This document shows, in pieces, positions 10,254-20,497 of a DNA stretch of 64,000 nucleotides (positions are counted from its first letter, which is position 1; every line of letters starts with the position of its first letter). Both the position numbers and the translations under genes were made by a program. A model generated the notes under the pieces. That model worked only from the letters and a program-made list of their open reading frames with translations. It was not told where the DNA came from and ran no database searches. Origin of the DNA: Micrasema longulum (taxonomy: Eukaryota > Arthropoda > Insecta > Trichoptera > Brachycentridae); NCBI GenBank assembly GCA_022494885.1, contig JAGVSM010003741.1:156488-220487 (forward strand), given 5' to 3'.

Positions 10254-10406
10254 TTGTCCCGGTAAATGAGCAGGCCGGAGGAGCAGACGCCCAGCATGAT
10301 GTCCACCCCTTCCGAGTCCCGTGCTGGGTGGAGGTCCACGCCGTACATGGCCAGCTTCTTGGCGTTCTCCAGGTAGTTCAACTCGGCCTCCGCCGGAGTC
10401 TGCCCC
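10254..10406 (-). CDS. cora: coracle exon 5 (end of F2, start of F3)
   Basis: One nucleotide, 50 codons and two nucleotides. It reads [20 protein letters not shown], then [20 protein letters not shown] and [10 protein letters not shown]. The YGVDLHPA motif begins the PH-like F3 lobe that binds membrane-protein tails in the 4.1 family. The donor is GTTAGT at 10253-10248. The next intron is only 87 bp. The split codon AA+G gives Lys. Confidence 0.94.
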
Positions 10407-10571
10407 CTGGAAAAGATGTACCGGCGGATGAAGAATATGTAATGAGAGCGAAATAGAACCAGCGTCCCGTAGATGAGCGATTAAGAAACACAATGTCACT
10501 TGGACATAAAAGATATAGTAATAAATTTTGTATAAACTAAAATATTTGTATATTCGTAAATCTTAGTGTAA

Positions 10572-10650
10572 CATAATAATAATAATGTTTGGATAATTTA
10601 TATAGCGCCACTTTTGTGAAAATCACCTCAAGCGCGCTGTACAATAAATA
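10572..10650 (-). mobile_element. CR1/L2-like LINE 3' end
   Basis: ATAATAATAATG, TTATATAGCGCCACTTTTGT and AAAATCACCTCAAGCGCGCT form the same terminus as at 10192-10236, in the same orientation. Only the last 80 bp is present. Confidence 0.78.
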
Positions 10651-10741
10651 AATATCCCAACACGTCTTGCAGCTACAGAGCGCATGGACGATTGGGATCC
10701 TAGTTCCTCGTCTCCAATTATGATATATTACAATTATGATA

Positions 10742-10995
10742 TATATGAGCTACAATATTTTGAGTTTGTCCAAAGTTTTGTAGACAAGGACTGGATTCAC
10801 AAACATTCACATTCACAAACATCAACAGATTTGAAGGAATTGAAGGAATATATATGTTCAAATATAGGCAGAATGGTGAATGTTACACAGTGTGTAAAGT
10901 GGGCACTTAAACCAGCCATTGACATGCCTAGACTGCCATATTACCTTCTCTTAAATGTTCTTCATCTCTGTTGTAATATGTTAATATATGAGCTA
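10742..10995 (+). repeat. repeat family C copy 1
   Basis: It contains TTTTGAGTTTGTCCAAAGTT, GGCAGAATGGTGAATGTTAC, AAACCAGCCATTGACATGCC and CTTCATCTCTGTTGTAATAT. These phrases recur in the same order at 14903-15310, 20285-20410, 41378-41570 and 59893-60240, and inverted at 20075-20240. A shorter copy is at 12043-12130. No protein motif is evident. It is probably a non-autonomous element or LINE UTR. Confidence 0.75.
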
Positions 10996-11299
10996 GATAA
11001 CAGAACGTCTCGCAGCTACAGAGCGCATGGACAATAAGAAATCTAGCCCCTATTTACATTTTTATTTTTAAAATTTTTATTTGACAATGAAGTTTAGAGT
11101 TTAAGTGATATTTTAAAAACAAAATAAAAAGCAAATTTATAAAATTAGAAGTTAGATAACAACAAGTCTCGCAGCTACAGAGCGCATGGACTGTTGAAAT
11201 TCTAGACCCCATTTACTAAATTTAGATATTTGATAGTTGATAACATTTACATAATATGATAACTAACATCACAAAAAGTCTTGCAGCTTCTGTAACATC

Positions 11300-11880
11300 T
11301 GTAAAACAGTTTTATGTAAAAGCTCTGTTACTGTACGCACACAAACAATATTCTCTACCTCACATAACTCCTTCCACAAATATAATAGTTACTAGATACC
11401 CACCCTGATGCTGTACAACTTTCGGTCAAAGAGGATTGGCCTACTACTCGGTCAAAGTGTACAATCTACTTCCATCGTCCATAAGGACAATTAGTAAGTA
11501 CTCAAAATATAAAATTGCTATTAAGAAATGGATAGTGGAGGTGGGTTGCGCACGGATCGATGAGTGGATCAAGCCAAATGGGTAAGATTTGTGTACTGTT
11601 TACGAAATTTGGTCTACAGGTAAAAATTGGTTATGTTTACATTTGGCTTGATCTACTCACGGATCGATGAGTGGATCAAGCCAAATGGGTAAGATTTGTG
11701 TACTGTTTACGAAATTTGGTCTACAGGTAAAAATTGGTTATGTTTATTATGATTATTTTAGTTTATATTGCTTATTATGTTAAATTGGTTAAATAACTAA
11801 TTTAAGGCATGTTTTACATATTGTAAAATGTTTCCCTCGGCACTGGAGTGAGGGAACATTATTCTGCATAAAAAAAATAA
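11300..11880 (+). mobile_element. LINE 3' end with internal 104-bp tandem duplication
   Basis: In shifted frames the plus strand reads FGQRGLAYYSVKVYNLLPSS then IRTISKYSKYKIAIKKWI, the tail of a Jockey/CR1-type polyprotein. The UTR block GATCGATGAGTGGATCAAGC to AATTGGTTATGTTTA is present twice in tandem (about 11557-11642 and 11661-11747). It ends with GTTTCCCTCGGCACTGGAGT and an A-rich tail. Confidence 0.72.
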
Positions 11881-12042
11881 TACAAACATTGTAAAAGTAT
11901 AAATAAATAAATAAGAATGTAAAAAATATGCGTTCCAATGAGGAAGTTGAGTGTTTTTTTTATTTGTTTTTTATTTTTTTTATCTAGTTGGAACTTGAAA
12001 TGGAGTCTCAAAAATAAAATAAAATTGTGAATAAAGAAATGA

Positions 12043-12130
12043 ATAAGACGGGTCATTAACCCTGTAAATGCCTAGAATTCCATTTCCCTTCTCGAAAATG
12101 TTTTCCCTCCTTGTTGCAATATAAATATCA
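12043..12130 (+). repeat. repeat family C fragment
   Basis: ATGCCTAGAATTCCATTTCC and CTCGAAAATGTTTTCCCTCC match the second half of family C at 60105-60150. It lies about 80 bp from the exon 4 donor. Confidence 0.65.
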
Positions 12131-12213
12131 ATTTTCCAATATTTGCTTCAGACCAAAACACCGAGGAGTTGAGACAGTCAATGTAACAGATAAAGCGGTG
12201 GTAATTGAATTAC

Positions 12214-12341
12214 TTGAGTGTCTTGTGGAGTTCCATGACTTTGTCCTCTAGCGCCTGGGTCTGGTTCGGTGCAAAGCGAAACTCCTTGAGGTAGTCGTGG
12301 CTCATCTCGGATGGATCGTAGTCTCCCAACTCCGATTGAAC
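12214..12341 (-). CDS. cora: coracle exon 4 (F2 lobe)
   Basis: The exon has 42 codons plus two nucleotides: [20 protein letters not shown] then [22 protein letters not shown]. It is the helical F2 (acyl-CoA-binding-protein-like) lobe. The acceptor is TTTTCTAG and the donor GTAATT. The split codon AA+G gives Lys and continues into [15 protein letters not shown] in the next exon. Confidence 0.93.
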
Positions 12342-12944
12342 CTAGAAAAGGAGAGATTCAATTCAATTCATTTATTTAAATATAACATATACATTACAAA
12401 CATATATTCAATACGTACATATTATAAAAAATAAAAAAATACACGAAAGAGACTCATGTCAAAGTAGTAGGAGAATCCTGCTCCAGAAAACCCCTTCGGG
12501 TAGATGGAACAGATTAATATCCAGAGCGATGTTGTTCAGCGTAGCGGTAGCCCTTCCAACGGGCATAACCACCGGCAGGATAGTCCTGTTTATCGAAATA
12601 TGAAACAATCTATGCTGACGCTGTCTTAGGTAATTATCAGAAACATACGAACCAATGCTCATCATAATCTCAGAATTATCGATCATACAGCGCAACAATC
12701 GATAAAAATGGGTAGTCAAATACACATTCTTTCTAGTATCTAAACTGTTGTAGTCAAGCATATAGTTCAGTTATTACTATTAAAATCACCTCAAGGATGC
12801 TGTCTTTGCAGCTTCAGAGCGCACGGTCAGTTGGGATTCTAGTTCCTTATTGACCGCGGCAATACTCCTCGGATCCCGCTTCGAAAGGAATAAGAATGTA
12901 GATCAGAGAAGTTTATGGTTCTATAGCTACTATTCATTACTACT

Positions 12945-13990
12945 ACTACTATATTTGTAGCCATTTCCCCGTCTATCTTGACATACATTCCAAGCTCCTT
13001 TTCATACATCTGTGGGGTTCATAGTCCATAATCGATGACACACACGTGCTAAAACGTTACACCTGAAATAGTGTGATGACCGCAGAAAGCAATGTCATCA
13101 TTTTCTGTATAATCCAATATCACATTTAATGCAACTCTATCAGTATTGGACATGAAATCGGGATCAACGTTCTGCAGTACATTTACATCGTTCCTACCAT
13201 AAAGAAATGAAATACAAAGGAACACTGCCTATTTCAGGGCGTGGCAAACTCAGTACAGTCAGTCAGCCCAACAAATTCAGTTCACTTCAGTCCACCTCGA
13301 AGACCGGCTTCAGTTCCTTCAGTACTTCAACTCTTTACCACCGTAACACTCGCCCAACAGAATTCATTATTTATTCTCCATGTAATAAATACGCATTAAA
13401 CAGCAACCTCGCGTCTTCTCTGCCAATCTCTAACTGGGGTAAGAACTCCAAATCCACGACAACATAATCCTACACATTTCTTCATACATGCCCTTCGGTT
13501 GTCTGCTTTTGACATGACCAGGTTTGAGATTTTGGTTTACCTGATCGTGCCACGTCTTTCTTGGTCCCCTCATCCTACATTACCATTATTTCTCGTCATA
13601 AATTCGATTCTTCCGTCATCCATTTGTTCTACATGACCAAACCATCGTAGTGACCCTTTCTTAATATTATCAATTACACCTGTCTCAGATTTGCACTCTC
13701 GCCTGATTTCATCATCCGTAACCCCTGTCACACATTAATTTCCCATTCACCTAAGAGATCGCATTTTGACCATGTTCACTTTGCTTTCACCCTTCCTCTG
13801 CCAGTTCTATATATCACTTCCACATATGAGTGTTGGGACTAAAACTACACTGTGTGCTGCTAGTTTAGTTTCGATGCACATATTTTAGTTATCAATTACT
13901 GCGCTTAGTGCACCGACAAATTTTGCTGCAACCATTCTCTTTCCTTTCAACAACTTTTCCAACTCTTCCATCTCTTGAAAACATGTTTAC
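12945..13990 (-). mobile_element. RTE-like LINE subfamily B, interrupted by an LTR-like insertion
   Basis: The 3' end (12945-13016: ACTACTACTA, then GCCATTTCCCCG) and the coding part (13479-13990) together match the copy at 58225-58882 in reverse. The coding part contains the complement of CAAGAGATGGAAGAG, GTTTTAGTCCCAACACT and ATGCGATCTCTTAG. It is heavily mutated. About 460 bp at 13017-13478 is foreign to the element. It is inserted into coracle intron 3, stopping about 65 bp short of the exon 3 boundary. Confidence 0.75.
13017..13478 (+). repeat. possible solo LTR or LTR fragment
   Basis: The insert breaks the RTE copy. Its right part, TGTAATAAATACGCATTAAA then CTGCCAATCTCTAACTGGGG, is matched at 43140-43205, where TGTAATAAATACACATTGAA and TCTGTCAATCTCCAACTGGG occur in the same order. 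A repeated polyadenylation-like AATAAA followed by a short conserved end suits a retrotransposon LTR. No gag/pol or clear target duplication was seen. Confidence 0.35.
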
Positions 13991-14055
13991 AGATTCTTCT
14001 ACTTGTTTGAGACATTAGATAATATATATGGTACTATGAAGAAGACAATATGTAC

Positions 14056-14222
14056 CAGGTAAGATCCGAGGAGAGCATAGGTGTTGGGGCTGCAGGGCAG
14101 ACGCGAGGCCAGCAGATCGTTGCGCACCTGAAGGCACAGATGGTACCGAGTCAGGTCCTCTTGCAGTGTGCCCGGTTCGGGCGGGTAGAACTTGACTTCG
14201 AACGACAGCTTCCATGGCTCGC
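14056..14222 (-). CDS. cora: coracle exon 3 (F1/F2 linker, start of F2)
   Basis: Two nucleotides complete the split Ser codon, then 55 codons read [20 protein letters not shown] and on to [14 protein letters not shown]. The exon ends in phase 0 at a GTACAT donor. The FYPPEP motif and the following [16 protein letters not shown] helix are hallmarks of the 4.1-type FERM between F1 and F2. An RTE-like retrotransposon fragment ends about 65 bp downstream of the donor, so the insertion lies close to the 5' splice site. Confidence 0.93.
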
Positions 14223-14454
14223 CTGCAAATATACACACTCAACGTAACTAAATGTATTTAATCCACAAAAATGGCGCTGTAAAAATTATTCAGAATAAAT
14301 AAATGACTATTTTATAATTTTTATTTTCTTAGGAACAGGAATCCTTTTCTGAAAATAAGAACAGAAAATAAAATAAAATGTTAATTGAAATTCTTAAAAA
14401 TTATTATTGAAAAATGGGTTAAAGAATAAAAGAATTTGAGGAAATAAAACTCAC

Positions 14455-14602
14455 TCTTAAGAAATTTGGAGATCCTCTTGTCTAATTCCAACCAGTTTCG
14501 GGGGTCCCTTCTGTCTTCATATGTTATCCCGAAGTAGTCCTTCTCCAGGATGTTCAGGGAGTCGCAAATCCTGTCCAGCAGATCCTGCCCCTTTGCTTTT
14601 CT
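14455..14602 (-). CDS. cora: coracle exon 2 (FERM F1 lobe)
   Basis: The exon has 49 codons plus one nucleotide, starts phase 0 after TTTTGTAG and ends A before a GTGAGT donor. It reads RKAKGQDLLDRICDSLNILE, followed by EKDYFGITYED and NWLELDKRISKFLK. This is the second half of the ubiquitin-like F1 lobe of FERM. It follows exon 1 in phase (HVD-RKAKGQDLL). The split codon with exon 3 is A+GC, Ser. Confidence 0.93.
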
Positions 14603-14902
14603 CTACAAAATTCATACATTTTTGCTTTAAAAATATTCACCACATTGGGCGCCAATATTCGGATAAATAATGTTTCCACAAGTTTAATTTTAGTTTATTG
14701 AACCATTGAGCACATAAAGTATGAAAGCATAAACATAACAATAAAAGCATCTCATGAATAGTGGCAATAATATAGTGCCTAGCAATTGATGATTGTTTTT
14801 TTAAAACACAATATTTTATCATGCATTTTATCCCTAATTTCAATAATTTATATTGGGTACGAATGAAATATAAAAGAAATTATAAACTATAAATTAGGTC
14901 AA

Positions 14903-15310
14903 CAATATTTTGAGTTTGTCCAAATTTTTGTACACAAGGACTGGATTGTCGTAAACAAGGTCTACAAAATTTGGACAAACTCAAAATATTGTTCATAAAT
15001 TCACCTGGTCCATAAAGAAGTATAGAAATTGAAAAAATATGATTTTCAGGAGTTGCCTAGTATTTTGGTGAAATAATTCAATTAGATTAATCTCACCCGC
15101 ATAAATAAAGGTTTCGGCTTTCTAACTTCACAAACATAAACAGATGAAAGAATTGAAGAGATATAGATGTTCAAATATGGGCAGAATGGTAAATGTTACA
15201 GTGTGTAAAGTGGCAACTTAAACCAGCCAATGACAGGTCATAAGTCCTGTGGATACCTGGACTTCCATATTACCTTCTCTAAAGTGTTCTTCATCTCTGT
15301 TGTAATTAGT
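14903..15310 (+). repeat. repeat family C copy with terminal hairpin
   Basis: It begins with an inverted repeat. AACAATATTTTGAGTTTGTC (14908-) is mirrored at 14975-14994, with arms of about 32 bp around a 20-bp loop. The family C body with GGGCAGAATGGTAAATGTTA and CTTCATCTCTGTTGTAATTA follows. Confidence 0.68.
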
Positions 15311-15459
15311 TAAAAATAAATAAAAAAATATACCAACACAAAATATAACAGGGGAGTTCTGCATTCTTAATAGTTTTCAGTGGGTTAAGAACTGTTCAAA
15401 GAGCTACATTTACTATTGGAATCCCATTAAAAGCCATTTAAGCCCGTCAATTAATAAAT

Positions 15460-16110
15460 GCATTTGTAGTGTCTAGAGCCGATTATTGTAATGGTATCTA
15501 CGCAGGTCTACCAATGAATAAAATGACTCACCTACAGGCTGTACTAAATGCCGCAGCGAGACTTATTTTTGGAATCTCTAAATTCAGTCATATCACTCCA
15601 CTACTTCGGGAATTGCACTGGCTACGTTTTCCACAGAGGGTGGAATACAAACTCTGTTGGCTTATGTATAAGTCACTGCACAACTCTGCTCCAGAATATC
15701 TAAGGGAACTCTGCATTCCAGATGAACTAGCTGACAGACGTCTTACGCTTAGATCAGCTACATCTACGTCGAAAAGGAAAAGTTATTATACCTCTACGCA
15801 AACAGCGCACTAAATTCGGCGAACGTGCATTTGCGGTCGCAGGCCCTACGGCATGGAATGCTCTCCCAGCAGAAATCCGAAACTGTGAGAGTGAAGTGAT
15901 ATTTCGGAAGAAACTTAAAACCCACTTGATCTCTAATTCATTTGAATAAATTCTTAGCATGTGGTGGAAAAGTAATATGAAAAAATACATTATTCTTCTT
16001 AAATTAAAAAGTTAAAATTAAATTTATATCTTTATATAATCACTTTGTAAAGCGCCCTTGAGGTATTATATTACGAAAATGGCGCTATATAAGTTATCCA
16101 TAATTATTAT
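15460..16110 (+). mobile_element. CR1/L2-like LINE 3' end with one frameshift
   Basis: The plus strand reads SRADYCNGIYAGLPMNKMTH, LQAVLNAAARLIFGISKFSH and ITPLLRELHWLRFPQRVEYK. After a shift near 15780 it continues IPLRKQRTKFGERAFAVAGP then TAWNALPAEIRNCESEV and KKLKTHLI. The 3' end is AAGCGCCCTTGAGGTATTAT, GGCGCTATATAAGTTATCCA and ATT repeats. It is the same family as the minus-strand copy at 53833-55245. Confidence 0.87.
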
Positions 16111-16112
16111 TT

Positions 16113-16165
16113 TGTGAGCAATACTGGAGTACCTCAAGGAAGAAAGCTAGGACCTCTAATATTAA
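16113..16165 (+). mobile_element. RT motif-B fossil fragment
   Basis: It reads NTGVPQGRKLGPL, matching the pair at 5600-5781. It lies only about 20 bp from the donor of coracle exon 1. Confidence 0.6.
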
Positions 16166-16186
16166 TTTGAAAAAAGGGCCACTCAC

Positions 16187-16327
16187 GTCAACGTGGACAT
16201 CCATGATAGTGCCATCCAGCAGCAGGACGCGTGCCAGCGCCGCCTTGCCCCCCTGGCTGGCGGAGCGCGGGCGCTGCGCCTCCGGGGGCGCGGGGGGGGC
16301 GGCGCCCGTCTTCACCTCCTCCGGCAT
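16187..16327 (-). CDS. cora: coracle coding exon 1 (start codon, 47 codons)
   Basis: The exon starts MPEEVKTG and ends DGTIMDVHVD at a GTGAGT donor (16186-16181), phase 0. The start is supported by an in-frame TAA six codons upstream, within the 20-nt 5' UTR (16328-16347). That UTR begins directly after a TTGCAG acceptor at 16349-16348. The residues before the first beta strand are Pro/Ala/Ser-rich, as is usual for the unstructured head of coracle. The acceptor upstream of the ATG means that transcription starts in another, non-coding exon at higher coordinates. That exon was not identified. Confidence 0.92.
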
Positions 16328-16446
16328 CTCGGACGGCCGGATTTACCCTGCAACAAACAAATTACACAAATTAGTAAAGTCGACTATAACCACCGTACGC
16401 TTACTTAAACTTAACCTGGATTATTATAACCACGTGGAAACGGCTG

Positions 16447-16815
16447 GCAGTGGGAACTTCAGCCCTACGGGAAATTGGATACAAAAAACGTTTTCTCGCG
16501 CGCGAAAAAAATTAAAGCATAAAATTGTACGGCAAAGTTTATCGAAAATGTATGAAAAAGATAATAAAAAAATATTTTAAAACGCAGAACTTTGAACGAC
16601 GTCACTGGTTCATATGAACCAACCAATGATATGAGAGCTGTGAAGGATATTCGGTTTGCTTACCGTAAACGAACCAATCGGGAAAACTCACAGAGAAGAA
16701 CCTCTGACGTCACACGCGGAGTTATTTCAGAAATACAAAACTTAAAAAAATCATAGCGCTGATAATATGATATAGAAAAATATAATAAAACACTGAACTT
16801 TCTTTTAATGAATAT
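16447..16815 (+). repeat. repeat family X, copy 1
   Basis: It starts GGGAACTTCAGCCCTACGGG and contains TTGAACGACGTCACTGGTTC, CTCTGACGTCACACGCGGAG and TCATAGCGCTGATAAT. It ends CACTGAACTTTC, giving short imperfect inverted ends (GGAAGTTCA). Related copies are at 42584-42985, 44486-44830 and, reversed, 17219-17466. Confidence 0.7.
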
Positions 16816-17039
16816 GGTAAATTGATTTAAAGTCTTGGATTTTGTAAAAAATGTTATATATTATACTAGTTTAGTTTCGAGGTAATCATTACTGTTTTAT
16901 TAATATTATTTATATTTAAAGCGATAACTTTGTGGTTAAATTTTTATCAAATGTTGGTGAATAATTGTATTTATATACCACTGGCTTACTTTTCTACATG
17001 TATATTTACTAAAACTACTAACAGCATGTGTCCTATCAG

Positions 17040-17170
17040 CACGTTGGTTTATATTTGTGCAACTACTTATATGATGAAGGTGTTAAGTAAGACATGGATG
17101 TTAATTTAATTAGTGTCCTGACGAAGAGACGGACACGTCTCGAAACCGGTAGACAAATAAATGTCGGTAA
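17040..17170 (+). repeat. Penelope-like terminus with hammerhead-like core
   Basis: At 17118-17150 CTGACGA is followed by one A, a 6-bp stem GAGACG/CGTCTC closed by a GACA loop, then GAAACCGGT. This follows the CUGANGA-stem II-GAAA layout of hammerhead ribozymes, which are known at the ends of Penelope-like elements. No clear partner strand with a cleavage site was found, so activity is not claimed. Confidence 0.55.
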
Positions 17171-17218
17171 GTGGTTATAAATAATTATTTACAAACATTT
17201 AATTATATTTACTATGGA

Positions 17219-17466
17219 AACAGTTATAATGTTTGAAAAAATCAATGAGGAAAGTCAGTGGTTTTTTAAAATTGTTAGTAGAATTATCATCGCTACGATT
17301 TTTTTAAGTTTTGTAATTTTTTTATTTCTCCGCGTGACGTCACTAGTTCTCTTCGGCGAGTTGAATTTGTGACGTCATTTAACCTTCACCGTACAATTAA
17401 ATGCTCCAATTTTTACCGCGTGTAAGAAAACATTTTTAATACCCGATTTCCCGTAGCACTAAACTT
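17219..17466 (-). repeat. repeat family X, inverted copy
   Basis: Read on the minus strand it begins GGAAGTTTAGTGCTACGGGA and contains TGACGTCACGCGGAG and TCGTAGCGATGATAAT, ending CACTGACTTTCC. It lies 400 bp from copy 1 in opposite orientation, so the pair could act as a longer inverted repeat around the segment 16816-17218. Confidence 0.65.
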
Positions 17467-18296
17467 CCTCATTGTCTCAGTACTTAAAAGCAAAAATAGG
17501 TCTTAATGTCGTTCTCAACCGACGATTTTCGCTGTAAAAGGGGCGATTTTTGGTAAACGTTCCAAAAGATCAAAACGATTGAGTTCCGGACCGTCATTGA
17601 TCTGACAGTACTTGTCATAAAACAGCCGAATCCCTAAATTCCGTTTGATAAATTCGTGTGACAAATAATTGGCATCTTCTAGCATTGGAGAGCTAAATAT
17701 TTCGTGATTAATTTATCCGGTGGACGGCCGAAGCTTCGCGTCATCGACAAAAATCGTCGAGTGATCCGACAGCGAAGTAATAACGGCAGTAATGACCGAA
17801 GACGATGCAATCGGACGGACAGTCATCCGCGGATCCGCCGGACCGGCCGCGGTAGGCTGACATCACCGGCCGACTTTACCAATGGCCGCATTCGCCACGC
17901 GTTACGAACACTTCAGCCGGAATTATCACAATTGTAATGGCCAATTTATGCACTATATTCACAGCGAATCATCTCAAGGGCGCGTCACAATTAAGGTACA
18001 CGATTTATATAAATGCAATTATGCAACCCGGCGGTGCTATTCTGAACCGCTCTCGCGGACGTAGAAAACACTTTATCTCGTGTATTTTGTATGTAAATAC
18101 ACGAAAAAAACTGTTTTCTCGTGCCGCGAGAGTGGTTCGTGAATAATTAGTAGCCTCAACTGCCAAATAACCATCGACCTGTTAATAAGTTAGATTTAGA
18201 TTAGTGGTGTTCGTATTTAATCGAACAGGACGAGGATGGGAGTGGACAGTCAGCCGGTGACCAGAGTATGGTTTTATTCTTTAACGGTAAGCATCA
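17467..18296. other. unassigned, with a GC-rich patch at 17700-17900
   Basis: No transposon motif was seen. The patch 17715-17900 is rich in CG dinucleotides and has 77- and 60-codon open frames without recognisable domains. A CTCTCGCGG/CCGCGAGAG pair near 18050-18132 can form a stem. It could be promoter-proximal or intronic sequence; nothing decides it. Confidence 0.35.
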
Positions 18297-18692
18297 ACAA
18301 TCAGGTTTCTTTATAGGAAACCACCTCTGAAGCTCACCGTTACGACGGCCGTCCACCGCATCACCGTCTCACTACGGCCGTTAAGATACGGGCACCGCTG
18401 TCCTAGGAAACCCGAGGAAACCGAGGAAAAAATCGCTCAAATGCTAAAGCTAGGGTTTCCTAGGAGAGCGGTGCCCGTATTTTAACGGCCGTAGTGAACG
18501 GTGATGCAGTGGACAGCCGTCGTAACGTCGACTAGAGAGTGGTTTCCTAGGGAAACGGTGTTAAATGGTGTTGATGACACCGTTTTCCTAGGAAACTACA
18601 CTCCTATCACCGTTACGACGGGTGTCCACTGCATCACCGTTCACTACGGCCGTTAAAATACGGGCACCGCTGTCTTAGGAAACCCTAGCTTT
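18297..18692. repeat. foldback palindrome element F1, one full copy and one partial arm
   Basis: 18434-18692 is a near-perfect palindrome. AGCTAGGGTTTCCTAGG, GGTGCCCGTATTTTAACGGC and GGTGATGCAGTGGACA in the left half are mirrored in the right half, with arms of about 125 bp and the centre near 18563. It is preceded by a partial arm of the same sequence (about 18305-18420). No coding capacity. A second full copy is at 41878-42126. Confidence 0.92.
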
Positions 18693-18767
18693 AGCATGTT
18701 TTTAAGCACGTCGATAGTTATTTGTGATTGAGCTACATGTCTCAAAACGCATACTTCATTCGGTATA

Positions 18768-18885
18768 TTACCGTATTTTGCGGACGATAAGACGCATTCC
18801 AAAGTGTATCTATCATTTTTTAGAGAAAAAAATGTTTTGGATAAGACGCATCGGACCGCAAGACGCACCCCAACTTTTTTAAAAT
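18768..18885. repeat. ATAAGACGCA-type MITE fragment
   Basis: TACCGTATTTTGCGGACGAT then AAGACGCATTCC, and later ATAAGACGCATCGG and CAAGACGCACCCCAACTTTT, resemble a very widespread animal MITE sequence recalled as TTTTCCGGCGTATAAGACGC. The resemblance is by eye only. Confidence 0.45.
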
Positions 18886-18959
18886 CTTTTAATGAAATAG
18901 TTGCGTTTTTATGATTTACCCGAACATTACAGTTTTGGGGGGCATTTAAAAAAAATATA

Positions 18960-19135
18960 TAAATATATTAGTATTTTTTTATTCCAGTAAAATGGCTACT
19001 AATTGGCTAATTCTTGTTTCATTGTCAACGGGTTTTAAAAAAATCACTATTAGAAAAATTTCTGGTAGAGCGGGGTGCGAACCTCGGACCTCTGATCCGT
19101 GAGTCCGCGAACACAACCCAGTCGAATTATCAGAG
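18960..19135 (-). repeat. tRNA-related dispersed repeat (family S2), copy 1
   Basis: On the minus strand CAGAGGTCCGAGGTTCGCAC contains a B-box-like GGTTCGCACCC, followed by GCTCTACCAG. Related stretches are at 41730-41880 (CGAGGTTCTGATTCCGCTCA) and 57640-57800 (CGAGGTTCGAATTCAGCCCT). This looks like an old tRNA-derived SINE family. Confidence 0.45.
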
Positions 19136-20074
19136 CAAAAAAGTGCGTCTTGTTTTTTTATTTTTAAATTCATTATTTCAAGTGGTTAAAAATGGCCAAA
19201 CACCATAAGTTAATTCTGAATTAATTAATTCTAAAATTTCACACCTGTAATTGAAAAAATGTCTACACTTTGTATCACCGTTACTTATTTTGGCACAATG
19301 AACACTATCCACAATCAATAAAACTAATCCACGAACATTACGAGATTGATTATAATATTTTTCGACGACACAGGAATGAAGATCTATCAACAATAAACAA
19401 TTAGGAGTTAAGCAAAGGCCTTAGGTAAAATTAGCGAGCGATTCAGTGCCGCAGTTTGTCATTTGTGATGTGAGCAATCTTCGTGCGAAGGGTCACAGTG
19501 ATGTAATTAATATTATCATCAATGATTGTGACGCGGCTCTGACGTCACAAACCGCAATAAGAAAAAAAAAACTTGAAAAGATAGCGGCAAAAAATATCGA
19601 ATAAATTAAAATACAATTGAAAAAAATGACTCATTATCGCGATGTTTTTTGAGTAGGTACGTAAAATAACGGAATACATTGCTCGTCAGACAAGTCGCAA
19701 AAAAAGAGATTTATGTTTAAAACCAATTTTACTTTGTTTTTATTTATACCACTATTTTTTATTTCGTCCGGGAGTCTCTTTACTATGCGAGGGAGTATAT
19801 ACGCCCTGGTCCTTGCAAGGCAGAATAGCGTTATTCCGAGGTTGTTCAATTATCTCCCGAAAATGATTATTAACGTGGAAGATCTTCAAATTCAAAAAAC
19901 ACAAAGAATACCTCCTTACTACTTCATAGTAACGGTTAAAAAATAACATTTGGTGTGTAAAATAAATCTGTTAAGAAAAATTGTGTCCCACCGAAAAGTC
20001 TCTAGACTCGGTGGGTAATTAAATATAACATGTTTTTAGATTTATTTTAACTGAGAGGGAAAACATTTTCGGGA
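19136..20074. other. unassigned AT-rich stretch
   Basis: No coding, RNA or repeat family was recognised apart from a short hairpin at about 19988-20017 (CCCACCGA/TCGGTGGG). The 60-80 codon open frames here overlap each other on both strands and show no domain. Confidence 0.45.
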
Positions 20075-20410
20075 AGGGAGTATGGAAGTCTAGGCATAAA
20101 CAGGGCTTACGACCTGTCATTGGCTGGTTTAAGTGGCCACTTTACACACTGTGTAACATTCACCATTCTGCCCATCTTTGAACATCTACTTTTCCTCAAC
20201 TCTTCCATCTGTTGACTTTTGTGAAGTAAAAGAGCTGAAACCTTGATTTGGTTCAGCCGGATGAATCTCACCCGCGTGATAAAGGTGACATGTTACACAG
20301 TGTGTAAAGTGGCCACTCAAACCAGTCAATGACAGGTCATAAGCCCTGTAAATGCCTAGACTTCCATATTCCCTTCTCAAAAATATTTTCCCTCTCTGTT
20401 GAAATAAATT
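20075..20410. repeat. two family C copies in inverted orientation
   Basis: The minus-strand copy (about 20075-20240) and the plus-strand copy (about 20285-20410) share GTAACATTCACCATTCTGCC / TGTTACACAGTGTGTAAAGT and CTTCCATATTCCCTTCTC. They form an inverted pair around a short spacer. Confidence 0.65.
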
Positions 20411-20497
20411 AAAATGTTAGATTGTTCTTAGAATTTTGACACGGAAACTAACCTTATATATTCCATTCTATTTGTGTTCATTTTATGCCGGCATCTC

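Larger units (their letters stand above)
10667..12848. repeat. four dispersed copies of a CAGCTACAGAGCGCATGGA motif
   Basis: Near-identical blocks lie at about 10667-10710, 11009-11050, 11165-11208 and 12800-12848 (the last diverged). Each has TCT[T/C]GCAGCTACAGAGCGCA, then TGGA and a C/TTAG[T/C][T/C]CC end about 25 bp later. They are in direct orientation at spacings of about 342, 156 and 1635 bp. They look like the ends of one repeat family broken up by later insertions. Confidence 0.6.
1..16347 (-). other. cora: coracle (Protein 4.1 family) gene, 5' coding part, 11 exons seen
   Basis: The exons join into an N-terminal FERM protein. Exon 1 is a low-complexity head plus the first beta strand (LLLDGTIMDVHVD), exons 2-6 give the ubiquitin-like, acyl-CoA-binding-like and PH-like lobes, and exon 7 starts the FERM-adjacent region. 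In insects coracle is a cytoplasmic scaffold of septate junctions that binds neurexin IV and transmembrane partners; that role is family knowledge. The motifs [48 protein letters not shown] and [13 protein letters not shown] are characteristic of the 4.1/coracle subgroup. Joined coding is about 308 residues to the end of FERM, with tail exons to position 1, where the gene leaves the window. Every intron seen is GT-AG. Introns range from 87 bp to over 4 kb and are heavily invaded by transposons. Confidence 0.93.

Noticed and set aside
10684..11037. 117-codon open frame on the plus strand
   Set aside because: It lies wholly over dispersed repeat family C and the CAGCTACAGAGCGCATGGA blocks, and other copies of the repeat do not keep the frame.
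16094..16186. Continuation of coracle exon 1 beyond HVD (VSGPFFKLILEVL...)
   Set aside because: It crosses a clear GTGAGT donor, and the next exon supplies the conserved RKAKGQDLLD sequence in phase.
20075..20410. Inverted family C pair as a single transposon with terminal repeats
   Set aside because: Both parts are fragments of a repeat that also occurs singly. The ends do not coincide with the family ends and no target duplication is visible.
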